NCBI GenBank assembly: GCA_001914785.1
Contig: MNDE01000140.1
Coordinates: 1 to 34,709 of the forward strand
Direction of reading: 5' to 3'
Origin: Acidobacteria bacterium 13_2_20CM_57_17
Lineage (GTDB): Bacteria; Acidobacteriota; Terriglobia; Acidiferrales; UBA7541
Length of the DNA stretch: 34,709 nucleotides
Shown here: one piece after another, positions 22,732 to 30,186 of the stretch
Numbering within the stretch: the first letter of the stretch is position 1
How the letters are laid out: each line of letters starts with the position of its first letter
Made by a program: the position numbers and the translations under genes
Notes under the pieces: generated by a model
Databases searched by the model: none
The model's input: the letters and a program-made list of their open reading frames with translations, nothing else
What the model was told of the DNA's origin: nothing

Positions 22732-23406
22732 TTACATTCTTACTTCCCGTTTTTCGCAATGCACCGCATTCAACGCTCCCCAAAGTGCATCCAGCGCTTC
22801 ATTCGCTGTCTTTAGAATCTCTTCCTCGTTTCCTTCCGCGTGCTCTTCCAGCCACCCGCGCCAAGCCGCTCGATGCGCCTTGTCCGCTTCTTCGTGTATC
22901 TCGAAGTACGCCAAGCCTTCCGGCTGCGTCACGCCGTAAAACTTTTTCAACCCATCCACCTTTGTCGTGGCGACCTCCGGCACCTGCGATTCGTAAGCGT
23001 AGAGTGCCGCCACCGCCTCAGCCACCGGCCGGTCCCCGCAAATCTCGCGGAACTTCTGCACCACCGCCTGTGTCCCCGGCAGGGCAGGGCAGCACGTGAT
23101 GTCGTCTTCGCCCACGCCCACTGCCGCCGCAAAATCACGCCACAGCTTCGGATGTGGCCCCGCCGGATTCTCTTCTTCCGCGAGGTTCTCCCGGATCAAT
23201 CCCTGCAGCGGACCTTCCGTCCGTGCCGCCAGCACCCGCAAGTGCTTCGGGAACGCCTCGACGTGCCGGTAATACTGTGCCGCATAGAGCTGCAGCGTCT
23301 CGCGGCTCAGCTTCCCCGCCTGCCAATCCTGGTAAAACGGATGCTTCAGCAAATTCTTCTCCGCAATCGCCGCATCCAGCTTCCTCACCAATTCCGTGTT
23401 GCCCAT
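22732..23406 (-). CDS. CADD-family self-sacrificing p-aminobenzoate (folate) enzyme
   Basis: A 224-residue helical protein of the heme-oxygenase-like di-metal fold. It aligns along its length with Chlamydia CADD. The metal ligands are present: E78, H85, E139, H171, D175 and H178. So are Tyr25 (HPFYQDW) and Lys149 (ATTKVDGL), equivalent to CADD Tyr27 and Lys152, the residues consumed to build pABA. YESQVPEVA and YFEIHEEAD are family signatures. Start 23406 was chosen over the frame's earlier ATGs because GGAGGAG lies seven bases upstream and the CADD homology begins there. It could supply pABA without PabA/B/C; FolE is also in the window. Confidence 0.85.
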   Translation of the reverse strand: MGNTELVRKLDAAIAEKNLLKHPFYQDWQAGKLSRETLQLYAAQYYRHVEAFPKHLRVLAARTEGPLQGLIRENLAEEENPAGPHPKLWRDFAAAVGVGEDDITCCPALPGTQAVVQKFREICGDRPVAEAVAALYAYESQVPEVATTKVDGLKKFYGVTQPEGLAYFEIHEEADKAHRAAWRGWLEEHAEGNEEEILKTANEALDALWGALNAVHCEKREVRM

Positions 23407-23567
23407 GGTCGTTCTCCTCCGCAGGCTTCTCCCTGTCAATTGCCCGCGCCCCACTCCACTCATAAACGTGCCGCGCATTGTACCAAACTTTGGAGGAAAT
23501 TGATCGGTAAGGACGGTCAGAGGCAGTTGGTCAGTTATTCTAAATGAAGTCATCTCCCTGAGTAGGG

Positions 23568-24335
23568 CTAGTAGGCTTCTGTCTTAGAAATCGCGAGATA
23601 AACAAGTTTGCCCCCATCGAACCTCCCTTCGACATGAACGCCAAGCGTATAGAACTCATAGTTTCGGTGAAGCTCTTCTTCGCTAAGTTGAGGATTCCGT
23701 TGCTTTAGGTTCTCGAAGTCTGCTGCTGCCGTTTTCTTTTCTATGGCAAAGGAGTAAATTACCCTGCTGCCGGTTATTACACTCGGTTTTCCCAAAATAG
23801 CTCTAACTTCCGCGGTTGTTTGACCAAGGTGCAGGCCTGACGCCGTCGAAAGACTTGTGGTGACGAGATTCGATTCGGTGCACAGTTCGCTGCCCTTCCA
23901 ATCTGGACCAATATTGAACAGATAGAATGCGTCGTTGACCTCGCCCTTCTCGAAGATGAGGTAGGTTTTTGATCGCTTTCCCGGTGATGTGTAGCAGATT
24001 TGCGAACGTCCCGTCGATGCGTCACCACGCTCGACGACAGTGGTTTTCCCTAATTTAGCTGTAGCTTTACCGAATGTTTCGTCATCGAGATTGAGTCCGA
24101 GAATATGGAAATTTGATGCTGACGGCTCGCGTTTCTGGCTGATTGCCTCATCCTCACCTTCAGGACTGCGTGTATAGGACCACCAATCCGAATTGTCACT
24201 TGTATAGCCGGGCGGGCCGACCTGAGCGATCGATGAAACAAGCGGGAGACAACTAACTATAAAAGCGCAGAACGCAGCTGCGAAATTCATGGACCGGCAG
24301 ACTCGACGAGCAAGGCTTGTACGCGTTTTGTGCAT
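23568..24335 (-). CDS. Exported protein of unknown function
   Basis: A protein of about 255 residues. MHKTRTSLARRVCRSMNFAAAFCAFIVSCLPLVSSIAQV is a signal peptide with a long basic n-region; a shorter start at 24290 (MNFAAAF) is possible. The mature chain contains NFHILGLNLDDETFGKATAKLGKTTVVERGDASTGRSQICY and later GLHLGQTTAEVRAILGKPSVITGSRVIYSFAIEKK. These two halves resemble each other (hydrophobic-L-G-x-T-x-x-x-hydrophobic-x-x-x-LGK), like SmpA/OmlA-type or beta-lactamase-inhibitor-like repeats that follow the same LG...LGKP pattern. No certain family. It sits downstream of murA on the same strand. Confidence 0.6.
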   Translation of the reverse strand: MHKTRTSLARRVCRSMNFAAAFCAFIVSCLPLVSSIAQVGPPGYTSDNSDWWSYTRSPEGEDEAISQKREPSASNFHILGLNLDDETFGKATAKLGKTTVVERGDASTGRSQICYTSPGKRSKTYLIFEKGEVNDAFYLFNIGPDWKGSELCTESNLVTTSLSTASGLHLGQTTAEVRAILGKPSVITGSRVIYSFAIEKKTAAADFENLKQRNPQLSEEELHRNYEFYTLGVHVEGRFDGGKLVYLAISKTEAY

Positions 24336-24447
24336 AGTAAAGGTGAGCATAAGCGGCGGCGGTTTTCGCGTCCAGCGGGTGGGGATTGCATTCCGCTTGC
24401 GAGTCAATGACTGATTAAGGCTGCCAACCGGAACTGCCTCTGCCCAC

Positions 24448-25737
24448 TCATGAGCCGGCGCCGTGCACTCGCTCAATATCCGCACCAACGCCTTGCAGCT
24501 TCTCCACGATTCCCTCATACCCCCGATCAATGTGATACACGCGCTCAATCAGCGTCTCCCCGTTCGCCACCAGGCCCGCCAGCACCAGCCCCGCGCTCGC
24601 CCGCAAATCCGACGCTTGCACGACGCTTCCGGAGAGCGCCGCCGGCCCGCGCACTGTCGCGGTATGTCCTTCAATCGAAATGTTCGCGCCCATGCGCATC
24701 ATTTCGCTGGCGTGCAAGAAGCGGTTCTCAAAGATTCTTTCGCTGATCACCGATGTGCCTTCCGCCTGCGTCGCCAGCGCCATGTACTGCGCCTGCATGT
24801 CCGTCGCGAATCCCGGATACTCCTCCGTCGTCACGTCAGCACCCACCAGCTTCTTCGCGCCCCGCACGCGCACCGTCGTTTTGTCCGCAATGTCCACGCG
24901 CACTCCCGCCTGTTCCAATTTCGCAATCACCGCGCCCAAATGTTCCGGCGCGCAATCTGTAATCGTCAGGTCTCCCCCTGTAATCGCCCCCGCCACCAGA
25001 AACGTTCCCGCCTCGATCCGGTCCGGTATCACGGTATGCTCCGTCCCGTGCAGTTCGCCCACGCCGCGAATCCTCAGCGTCGATGTTCCATCGCCGCAAA
25101 TCTGCGCCCCCATCTTCCGCAGCATCACTATTAAATCCGTCACTTCCGGCTCGCGCGCCGCATTTTCCAGCACTGTCTCCCCGTCCGCCAGCACCGCTGC
25201 CATCAGAATATTTTCCGTCCCCGTCACCGTAATTCTTTCAAACACTATGTGCGCGCCCTTCAACCTCTTTTTTCCATTCATTGGCGCTTGCGCCTCGATG
25301 TATCCGTGCGAGGTCCCAATCTCCGCGCCCATTTGCTCCAGCGCCTTCAAGTGCAAATCCACCGGCCGCGCGCCGATCGCGCATCCTCCCGGCAACGAAA
25401 CGCGCGCCACTCCCACGCGCGCCATCAACGGACCCAGCGTCAGCACCGACGCTCGCATCGTTTTCACCAATTCATACGGCGCTTCCGCATGATTCAGCTT
25501 CGGCGTCTCAATCACATAGTCGCTTGCCGGCATCTCCGTGATGGAAACCTGCGCGTCCATGAACGCCAGCAGCTTGCTCATCGTAATCAGGTCGCGCACT
25601 TTAGGGATGTTGTGCAGCGTAACTTTTTCCGCCGTCAACAAAGCCGCCGCCATCACCGGAAGCGCCGAATTCTTCGCCCCGCTGATCGCCACTGTCCCCC
25701 GCAGCGCCTTCCCGCCCTTGATCCGAAACTTATCCAT
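24448..25737 (-). CDS. murA: UDP-N-acetylglucosamine 1-carboxyvinyltransferase
   Basis: A 429-residue cytoplasmic enzyme that adds enolpyruvyl from PEP to UDP-GlcNAc, the first committed step of peptidoglycan synthesis. ISGAKNSALPVMAA carries catalytic K22-N23. The active-site cysteine is C119 in LPGGCAIGARPVDLHLKALEQMG, so the enzyme should be sensitive to fosfomycin. TTEEYPGFATDMQAQ with the conserved catalytic Asp, and the conserved C-terminal GYEGIVEKLQGVGADIERV, are intact. GAGGCGGG lies before the ATG. It is transcribed with murQ just upstream on the same strand; a REP-like palindrome lies in between. Confidence 0.96.
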   Translation of the reverse strand: MDKFRIKGGKALRGTVAISGAKNSALPVMAAALLTAEKVTLHNIPKVRDLITMSKLLAFMDAQVSITEMPASDYVIETPKLNHAEAPYELVKTMRASVLTLGPLMARVGVARVSLPGGCAIGARPVDLHLKALEQMGAEIGTSHGYIEAQAPMNGKKRLKGAHIVFERITVTGTENILMAAVLADGETVLENAAREPEVTDLIVMLRKMGAQICGDGTSTLRIRGVGELHGTEHTVIPDRIEAGTFLVAGAITGGDLTITDCAPEHLGAVIAKLEQAGVRVDIADKTTVRVRGAKKLVGADVTTEEYPGFATDMQAQYMALATQAEGTSVISERIFENRFLHASEMMRMGANISIEGHTATVRGPAALSGSVVQASDLRASAGLVLAGLVANGETLIERVYHIDRGYEGIVEKLQGVGADIERVHGAGS

Positions 25738-25758
25738 CCCGCCTCGCGACTTTTCTTT

Positions 25759-25780
25759 GTAGCGGCGACTTTATGTCGCC
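25759..25780 (+). repeat. REP-like palindrome with GTAG head
   Basis: GTAG at 25759-25762, one base, then GGCGAC-TTTAT-GTCGCC (25764-25780). GTAG just before a hairpin is the recognition layout of RAYT-mobilised REP elements. It lies between murQ and murA. Confidence 0.6.
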
Positions 25781-25794
25781 ATCTTTCTCTTGCA

Positions 25795-25860
25795 ATTCTT
25801 CTCTGTGGTCCTCTGTGCTTTCTGCCCCCTCTGTGTTAATTCTTGTTTTTTCTTGCCACT
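25795..25860. repeat. Second copy of the CTCTGTGTTAATTCTT intergenic repeat
   Basis: Contains CCCCTCTGTGTTAATTCTT and a preceding TCTGTGGTCCTCTGTGC, matching the string at 22675-22720. It lies just beyond the murQ stop. Confidence 0.5.
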
Positions 25861-25865
25861 TCTCC

Positions 25866-26828
25866 TTATTCCAGCAGCGCCTTTCGCAAATCTCCCCCCG
25901 CCTCCGCAATCAACTTCTTTGCCTCGGGCGCCCCCACTCCCCGCTTCAACATCACCAGCGCCACTCGCATATTGTGTCCCGCCGCCCGCAGAGCGTGTTC
26001 CGCCGCAGACACTTTCTTCCCGCTCGCTTCCGCCAAAATCCGCAGCGCCCGCTCCGCAACCTTTTCATTGGTAATCACCACATCGATCATCAAGTTCTCA
26101 TAGACATGTCCCAGCCGCGCCATCACTGCCGTACTAAGCATGTTCAAGACCATTTTTTGCGACGTCCCCGCTTTCAATCGCGTCGACCCCGTCAGCACTT
26201 CCGGCCCCACTTCCGGCGCAATCACGATTTTCGCCAGCCGCCCCACCGGCATGCGCAGGTTGGAGGTCACCGCAACCGTCGTCGCGCCGCGCTTCCGTGC
26301 ATACTTCAGCGCGCCCAGCACGTACGGCGTCGTTCCGCTCGCCGCGATTCCCACCACCACGTCGTTCCGCGTCAATCTCTTTGCCCGCAAATCCCGCTCC
26401 CCGTTCCGCGTGGAATCCTCCGCTCCTTCCACCGCATTGGTGATCGCCCGCCTTCCTCCCGCAATCAACGCCTGCACCAGCTTCGGCGAAGTCCCGAACG
26501 TTGGCGGACATTCGGCCGCATCCAGCACCCCCATCCGCCCGCTCGATCCCGCCCCCACATAAAACAGCCGGCCGCCCTTTCGAATCCCGCCTACAATCGC
26601 CTCCACCGCCCGCGCAATCGCCGGCAGCTCTCGACCCACAGCGATCGCCACCTTGCGGTCCTCGCGATTCATCAACCGGACAATCTCCATCGCCGTCATA
26701 CGGTCCAGATTCCGCGACGCCGCATTCCTCTGTTCCGTAAGCCGATGATCGATGAAGCGGATTTCTTCGGACTGGTGTTTCTTGATCTGGCGCTTCGCGC
26801 GCTTGGGTTTCTTAGGCTGGAAAGTCAT
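25866..26828 (-). CDS. murQ: N-acetylmuramic acid 6-phosphate etherase
   Basis: A 320-residue SIS-fold enzyme that cleaves the lactyl ether of MurNAc-6-P to give GlcNAc-6-P and D-lactate during peptidoglycan recycling. LTEQRNAASRNLDRMTAMEIVRLMNREDRKVAIAV is the conserved start region; GRLFYVGAGSSGRMGVLDAAECPPTFG is the substrate site with a catalytic Glu; GISASGTTPYVLGAL-like GIAASGTTPYVLGALKYARKRGA and TRLKAGTSQKMVLNMLSTAVMARLG follow. The N-terminus has an extra basic stretch (KPKRAKRQIKKHQ). No Shine-Dalgarno precedes ATG 26828; TATAAT sits six bases upstream. It is divergent from the kinase-RapZ gene, which acts in a parallel recycling route. Confidence 0.94.
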   Translation of the reverse strand: MTFQPKKPKRAKRQIKKHQSEEIRFIDHRLTEQRNAASRNLDRMTAMEIVRLMNREDRKVAIAVGRELPAIARAVEAIVGGIRKGGRLFYVGAGSSGRMGVLDAAECPPTFGTSPKLVQALIAGGRRAITNAVEGAEDSTRNGERDLRAKRLTRNDVVVGIAASGTTPYVLGALKYARKRGATTVAVTSNLRMPVGRLAKIVIAPEVGPEVLTGSTRLKAGTSQKMVLNMLSTAVMARLGHVYENLMIDVVITNEKVAERALRILAEASGKKVSAAEHALRAAGHNMRVALVMLKRGVGAPEAKKLIAEAGGDLRKALLE

Positions 26829-26834
26829 TCCCGC

Positions 26835-26840
26835 ATTATA
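26835..26840 (-). promoter_or_regulatory. TATAAT -10 box placed for a leaderless murQ mRNA
   Basis: TATAAT, then GCGGGA, then ATG 26828 on the minus strand. The spacing equals that at 1038 and 13152. No recognisable -35. Confidence 0.55.
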
Positions 26841-27013
26841 CAGGTCGCTGAAAAATCCCTCGGCATAGCCATTCCTGGCTGTGCAGTTCTAAGCAAAGCA
26901 ACTCTAGGCGAACCGGTGAGTACTCTTCATCAAAAATCAGCTATGGTAGACAATTAGAATCATCTCCCAGCGATTGCTTGCTTTTCTCGGAGTCTTGCTT
27001 TTTTCTTCAGGAG

Positions 27014-27066
27014 GCCGGGGCTTCAGCCCCGGCGTAGAGCAGTTGCATAAAAGGGGCTTTAGCCCC
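27014..27066. repeat. Two REP-like palindromes upstream of the kinase-RapZ gene
   Basis: GCCGGGGCT-TC-AGCCCCGGC (27014-27033, perfect) is followed by a GTAG at 27033-27036. A second, GGGGCT-TT-AGCCCC, spans 27053-27066. The pair lies 26 bases before the kinase start codon and may affect its transcript. Confidence 0.65.
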
Positions 27067-27091
27067 TGAAGCTGGCTGAGGATTGGAACTC

Positions 27092-28540
27092 ATGTCCCTG
27101 GACATTCTCAAACAACTCTTCGAGCAGCACTTCCACGCGCCGCCAGAGAGCATTCTGCCGTTGCAGGGCGAACTCGGCGGCTCCGGCCGCAAGATTATCC
27201 GGCTCGCCAACAAAAAAAACCGCGCCGTCGGCATTCTCTACGGCGTCCGCGAAGAAAATGCCGCTTTCCTCGAATTCTCCAAACATTTTCGCCGCCATGG
27301 CCTTCCCGTTCCGGAAATTTACGCCGAAGATCTCGACCACGGCGCGTATCTCGAAGAAGACCTCGGCGATACTACGCTCTTCGAATTCCTCTCCAAGAAC
27401 CGCACTGGCGAAAACATCGCTCCCCAAGTCGTCGAAGCCTATCGCAAAGTTGTCGCCGTCTTGCCGCGCTTCCAGGTCGAAGCGGCTTGCGACCTAAATT
27501 ACAAAGTCTGCTATCCCAATCCTTGTTTCAACCGCCAATCCATCGCCTGGGACCTGAACTATTTCAAATACTATTTTCTCCGCCTCGCCGGCATTCCCTT
27601 CAATGAACAAGCCCTCGAAGACGATTTCGGCCGCCTCACCGAATTCCTTCTCAGTGCTCCGCGCGATTATTTCCTCTATCGCGACTTCCAATCCCGCAAC
27701 GTCCTCCTGCGTAACGGCGATCCCTTTTTCGTTGATTATCAAGGCGGCCGCAAAGGCGCCCTTCAATATGACATCGCTTCGCTCCTGTACGACGCCAAGG
27801 CTGATTTACCGCCCGATCTTCGCCAGCAACTCCTCGATCATTATCTCGACCGGCTCTCCAGCTTCATCCAGCTCGATCGCGAAGGTTTCCTCCGCTGCTA
27901 CTACGCCTTTGTTTATATTCGCATCATGCAAGCCCTGGGCGCTTACGGTTTCCGAGGCTTCTTCGAACGCAGGGCCCACTTCTTGCAAAGCGTCCCCTAC
28001 GCGCTAAAAAATCTTCGCTGGCTGCTCCACAATGTGAGGCTCCCCGTTCCCCTGCCGGCGTTGATGGACGCCTTCAAAGGCATGCTGGCCTCGGAGAAAT
28101 TGCAGGGCCTCGCCTCCGAAGCGGACAATCTCGTCGTGCGCATTTTCAGTTTTTCATTTCACCACGGCTTGCCCAAGGACGAGAGCGGCAACGGCGGCGG
28201 CTTCGTATTCGATGGCCGCAGCCTCCCCAATCCCGGCCGCGAAGAGCGCTTCAAGGCGCTCACCGGCAAGGACGCTCCGGTGATCGACTATCTCAATCAG
28301 CAGGAGAGCGTGCATCAATTCCTCGCGGGCGTCCTGTCGCTGGTGGATTCCAGCATCAGCAACTACCAGCAGCGTGGCTTCAAGAATCTGATGGTTTCGT
28401 TCGGCTGCACTGGCGGTCAGCATCGCTCCGTCTTCCTCGCCGAGCAGTTGGCGAAACGTCTGCGCGCCAGGAACGGCCTGGAAATCTCCGTCCGCCACCT
28501 CGAACTGGAAAAACTCGGCAAGCGAAAATCGCTCCAATGA
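27092..28540 (+). CDS. AmgK-like amino-sugar kinase fused to a RapZ C-terminal domain
   Basis: A 482-residue fusion. Residues 1-330 are an aminoglycoside-phosphotransferase-type kinase: LEEDLGDTTLFEFL, catalytic D198 in YRDFQSRN with N203, and D215 in FVDYQGG. Relatives such as AmgK phosphorylate MurNAc or GlcNAc at the anomeric position. Residues 348-480 match the C-terminal half of RapZ: FSFHHGLP, FVFDGRSLPNP, and GCTGGQHRSVFLAEQLA (438-454); in E. coli this half binds GlcN6P and the small RNA GlmZ. The RapZ N-terminal P-loop half is absent. The start is ATG 27092 with GAGGA upstream, not the TTG at 27083. It overlaps the nucleotidyltransferase gene by ATGA. Confidence 0.85.
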   Translation: MSLDILKQLFEQHFHAPPESILPLQGELGGSGRKIIRLANKKNRAVGILYGVREENAAFLEFSKHFRRHGLPVPEIYAEDLDHGAYLEEDLGDTTLFEFLSKNRTGENIAPQVVEAYRKVVAVLPRFQVEAACDLNYKVCYPNPCFNRQSIAWDLNYFKYYFLRLAGIPFNEQALEDDFGRLTEFLLSAPRDYFLYRDFQSRNVLLRNGDPFFVDYQGGRKGALQYDIASLLYDAKADLPPDLRQQLLDHYLDRLSSFIQLDREGFLRCYYAFVYIRIMQALGAYGFRGFFERRAHFLQSVPYALKNLRWLLHNVRLPVPLPALMDAFKGMLASEKLQGLASEADNLVVRIFSFSFHHGLPKDESGNGGGFVFDGRSLPNPGREERFKALTGKDAPVIDYLNQQESVHQFLAGVLSLVDSSISNYQQRGFKNLMVSFGCTGGQHRSVFLAEQLAKRLRARNGLEISVRHLELEKLGKRKSLQ

Positions 28541-29361
28541 AAGCCATGATCCTCGCCGCCGGCCTCGGCACGCGCCTCCGTCCGCTCACCGACAATCGCC
28601 CCAAGGCCCTCGTCGAACTCTCCGGCCGCACTCTCCTCGAAATCGCTCTCTCCCGCCTGCGCGCCTTCTCCGTCACCGAAGTCATCGTCAACGTCCATCA
28701 CTTCGCCGACATGGTCATCGAGTACCTGAAGTCCAACAACAACTTCGGCATGCGCATCGAAATTTCCCGCGAAGACGTTTTACTGGACACCGGCGGCGGC
28801 CTGAAAAAAGCCGCCTGGTTTTTCCTCGAAGATTCCGCCTCCCGCCACTCCAAAAGTGGCGACTCCAATCAAATGGACGAGCCCTTTGTCCTCCACAACG
28901 TCGACGTCATCAGCACCATCGATCTCCGCCGCATGCTGCAATTTCAAAAGGAAAACCACGCCCTCGCCACGCTTGCCGTCCAAGCCCGCGAAACTTCTCG
29001 CCCCCTCCTCTTCGACGACTATCTCCAACTCCGCGGCAGGATGGTCGGCCCCGATGGCAAACCGGAACTTGTTTCCCATGCTGTAGCTCAGGCCTTCAGG
29101 CCTGAGGAATCTGCTCCACCCCCGTTTCAAGCCCTCGCTTTCTCCGGCATCCACGTCATCTCCCCGCGCCTCCTCCCCATGCTCACCGAAGAAGGCGTCT
29201 TCTCTATCATCCCGTCCTACCTCCGCCTCTCCGCCCAAGGCGAAAAAATCCTCGCCTTCCGCGCCGACCAATACTATTGGCGCGACCTCGGCCGCCCCGC
29301 CGACCTCGCCCAAGCCGCGCTCGACTTGAAACAAAACGCTCTTCAGGGGTCGGAGCTTTAG
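28537..29361 (+). CDS. MurU-like nucleotidyltransferase with two palindrome insertions
   Basis: A 274-residue sugar-1-phosphate nucleotidyltransferase. MKAMILAAGLGTRLRPLTDNRPKALVEL is the NTP site; DTGGGLK and HNVDVIS (D123, metal) follow; YYWRDLGRPADLAQA ends the fold. With the upstream kinase it could turn MurNAc-1-P into UDP-MurNAc. It is longer than typical MurU (about 220-240). Two extra loops coincide with DNA palindromes: residues 99-112 (28843-28861) and 181-193 (29083-29106). The stop codon TAG itself lies in a third palindrome (29349-29368), so the last residues QGSEL are repeat-derived. The start overlaps the kinase stop as ATGA. UDP versus another nucleotide is inferred. Confidence 0.85.
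   Translation: MKAMILAAGLGTRLRPLTDNRPKALVELSGRTLLEIALSRLRAFSVTEVIVNVHHFADMVIEYLKSNNNFGMRIEISREDVLLDTGGGLKKAAWFFLEDSASRHSKSGDSNQMDEPFVLHNVDVISTIDLRRMLQFQKENHALATLAVQARETSRPLLFDDYLQLRGRMVGPDGKPELVSHAVAQAFRPEESAPPPFQALAFSGIHVISPRLLPMLTEEGVFSIIPSYLRLSAQGEKILAFRADQYYWRDLGRPADLAQAALDLKQNALQGSEL
28843..28861. repeat. REP-like palindrome inside the nucleotidyltransferase gene
   Basis: CGCCACT-CCAAA-AGTGGCG, in frame, encoding part of the hydrophilic insert SASRHSKSGDSN. No GTAG head is visible on either strand. Confidence 0.5.
29083..29106 (+). repeat. GTAG-headed REP-like palindrome inside the nucleotidyltransferase gene
   Basis: GTAG (29083-29086) is followed at once by a perfect 8-bp hairpin, CTCAGGCC-TTCA-GGCCTGAG. 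It reads through in frame as AVAQAFRPEES. Confidence 0.7.
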
Positions 29362-29368
29362 CTTCGAC
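29349..29368. repeat. REP-like palindrome supplying the stop codon
   Basis: GTCGGAGCT-TT-AGCTTCGAC (one G-T pair). The TAG at 29359-29361 stops the nucleotidyltransferase. Confidence 0.55.
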
Positions 29369-29387
29369 ATAACACCGCAACCTCAAA

Positions 29388-29476
29388 GCTGTCATTCCGA
29401 GCGGAGCAGGCCGACGCTTTTCTTCCCGCTTCGCTCCTGCGAAGCGGTCGGCCTGCGCAGCGAGGAATCTCTCTTC
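29388..29476. repeat. MITE-like element TCATTCCGAGCG...GCGAGGAATCT with nested hairpins
   Basis: The ends TCATTCCGAGCG and CGAGGAATCT bracket two nested stems: CAGGCCGAC (29407) with GTCGGCCTG (29447), and CCGCTTCGC (29426) with GCGAAGCGG (29439) around TCCT. The rest of 29362-29541 holds no gene. The end motif resembles a short intergenic repeat found in many GC-rich environmental bacteria. Confidence 0.6.
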
Positions 29477-29541
29477 GGGTTTATCCGAGGTCGGCTCGCT
29501 AATGGTGAGGAAGAAACAACGACTGTTAGAAAGCTATCTGC

Positions 29542-30099
29542 CTACTTAGAACCTTCCAGCCTCTCCGCCATCTCCAGCATCTTCGTTACGCTGTTCCAGT
29601 TTCTTCCTGTTCCCTGTGTCTTCAGCATCTTGCCCAGCCCTGCCCACGGCAGTTTCGAGCGTCCCGCGCCATTGGGGAAATAGATGTATATCTCTCGCCC
29701 CTCGACCCGCAACTCCTCCGGATCGCACTTTATCTGACGAACCCTCTCCCGGCCTTCCTCCCCTGGATCGCTCGCCAGGAAACTCACCAGCAATTTGCCC
29801 GGCTCAATCCCTCGCCGCTTGGCGAACGGGTTTCTCGCAACCACGTCTCTCATCTCCGCGGCCGTGCGCAAAATCACGTCGGGGCGAAACCCAAACTTTC
29901 GTGCAATCCCGTCCTCGATTCGCTTGGCAAGCCGCGCGATGTCCCGCTCGTCAGTCTTGAAAATCACGTTCCCGCTCTGCACGTAAGTCTGCGCATCCCG
30001 CAATTTCAGCGATTCATAGAGCGCCCGCAGCGCGTCCATCTTGATCTTGTTGTGGCCGCCAACGTTGACGCCACGCAGCATGGAAATAATCACCGTCAT
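29542..30099 (-). CDS. DUF1697-domain protein
   Basis: A 185-residue cytoplasmic protein. MTVIISMLRGVNVGGHNKIKMDALRALYESLKLRDAQTYVQSGNVIFKTDE is the hallmark DUF1697 N-terminus; VILRTAAEMRDVVARNPF and IYIYFPNGAGRSKLPW...GTGRNWNSVTKMLEMA complete it. The family is widespread, and its biochemical function is not established. The start was placed at ATG 30099 where the family homology begins and GGGGG lies upstream; the frame extends to 30183 but adds no conserved residues. It is divergent from the glycosidase gene. Confidence 0.88.
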   Translation of the reverse strand: MTVIISMLRGVNVGGHNKIKMDALRALYESLKLRDAQTYVQSGNVIFKTDERDIARLAKRIEDGIARKFGFRPDVILRTAAEMRDVVARNPFAKRRGIEPGKLLVSFLASDPGEEGRERVRQIKCDPEELRVEGREIYIYFPNGAGRSKLPWAGLGKMLKTQGTGRNWNSVTKMLEMAERLEGSK

Positions 30100-30186
30100 A
30101 TCGCGCCCCCGTATATCCGCCGCCGATAACCCATTGCGCAGTTTGTCTGGAACCCCTAGCATATAAACCCACGCGGAGTTCACAAC

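Noticed and set aside
25773..26957. 394-residue plus-strand ORF rich in Arg and His
   Set aside because: Antisense shadow of murQ.
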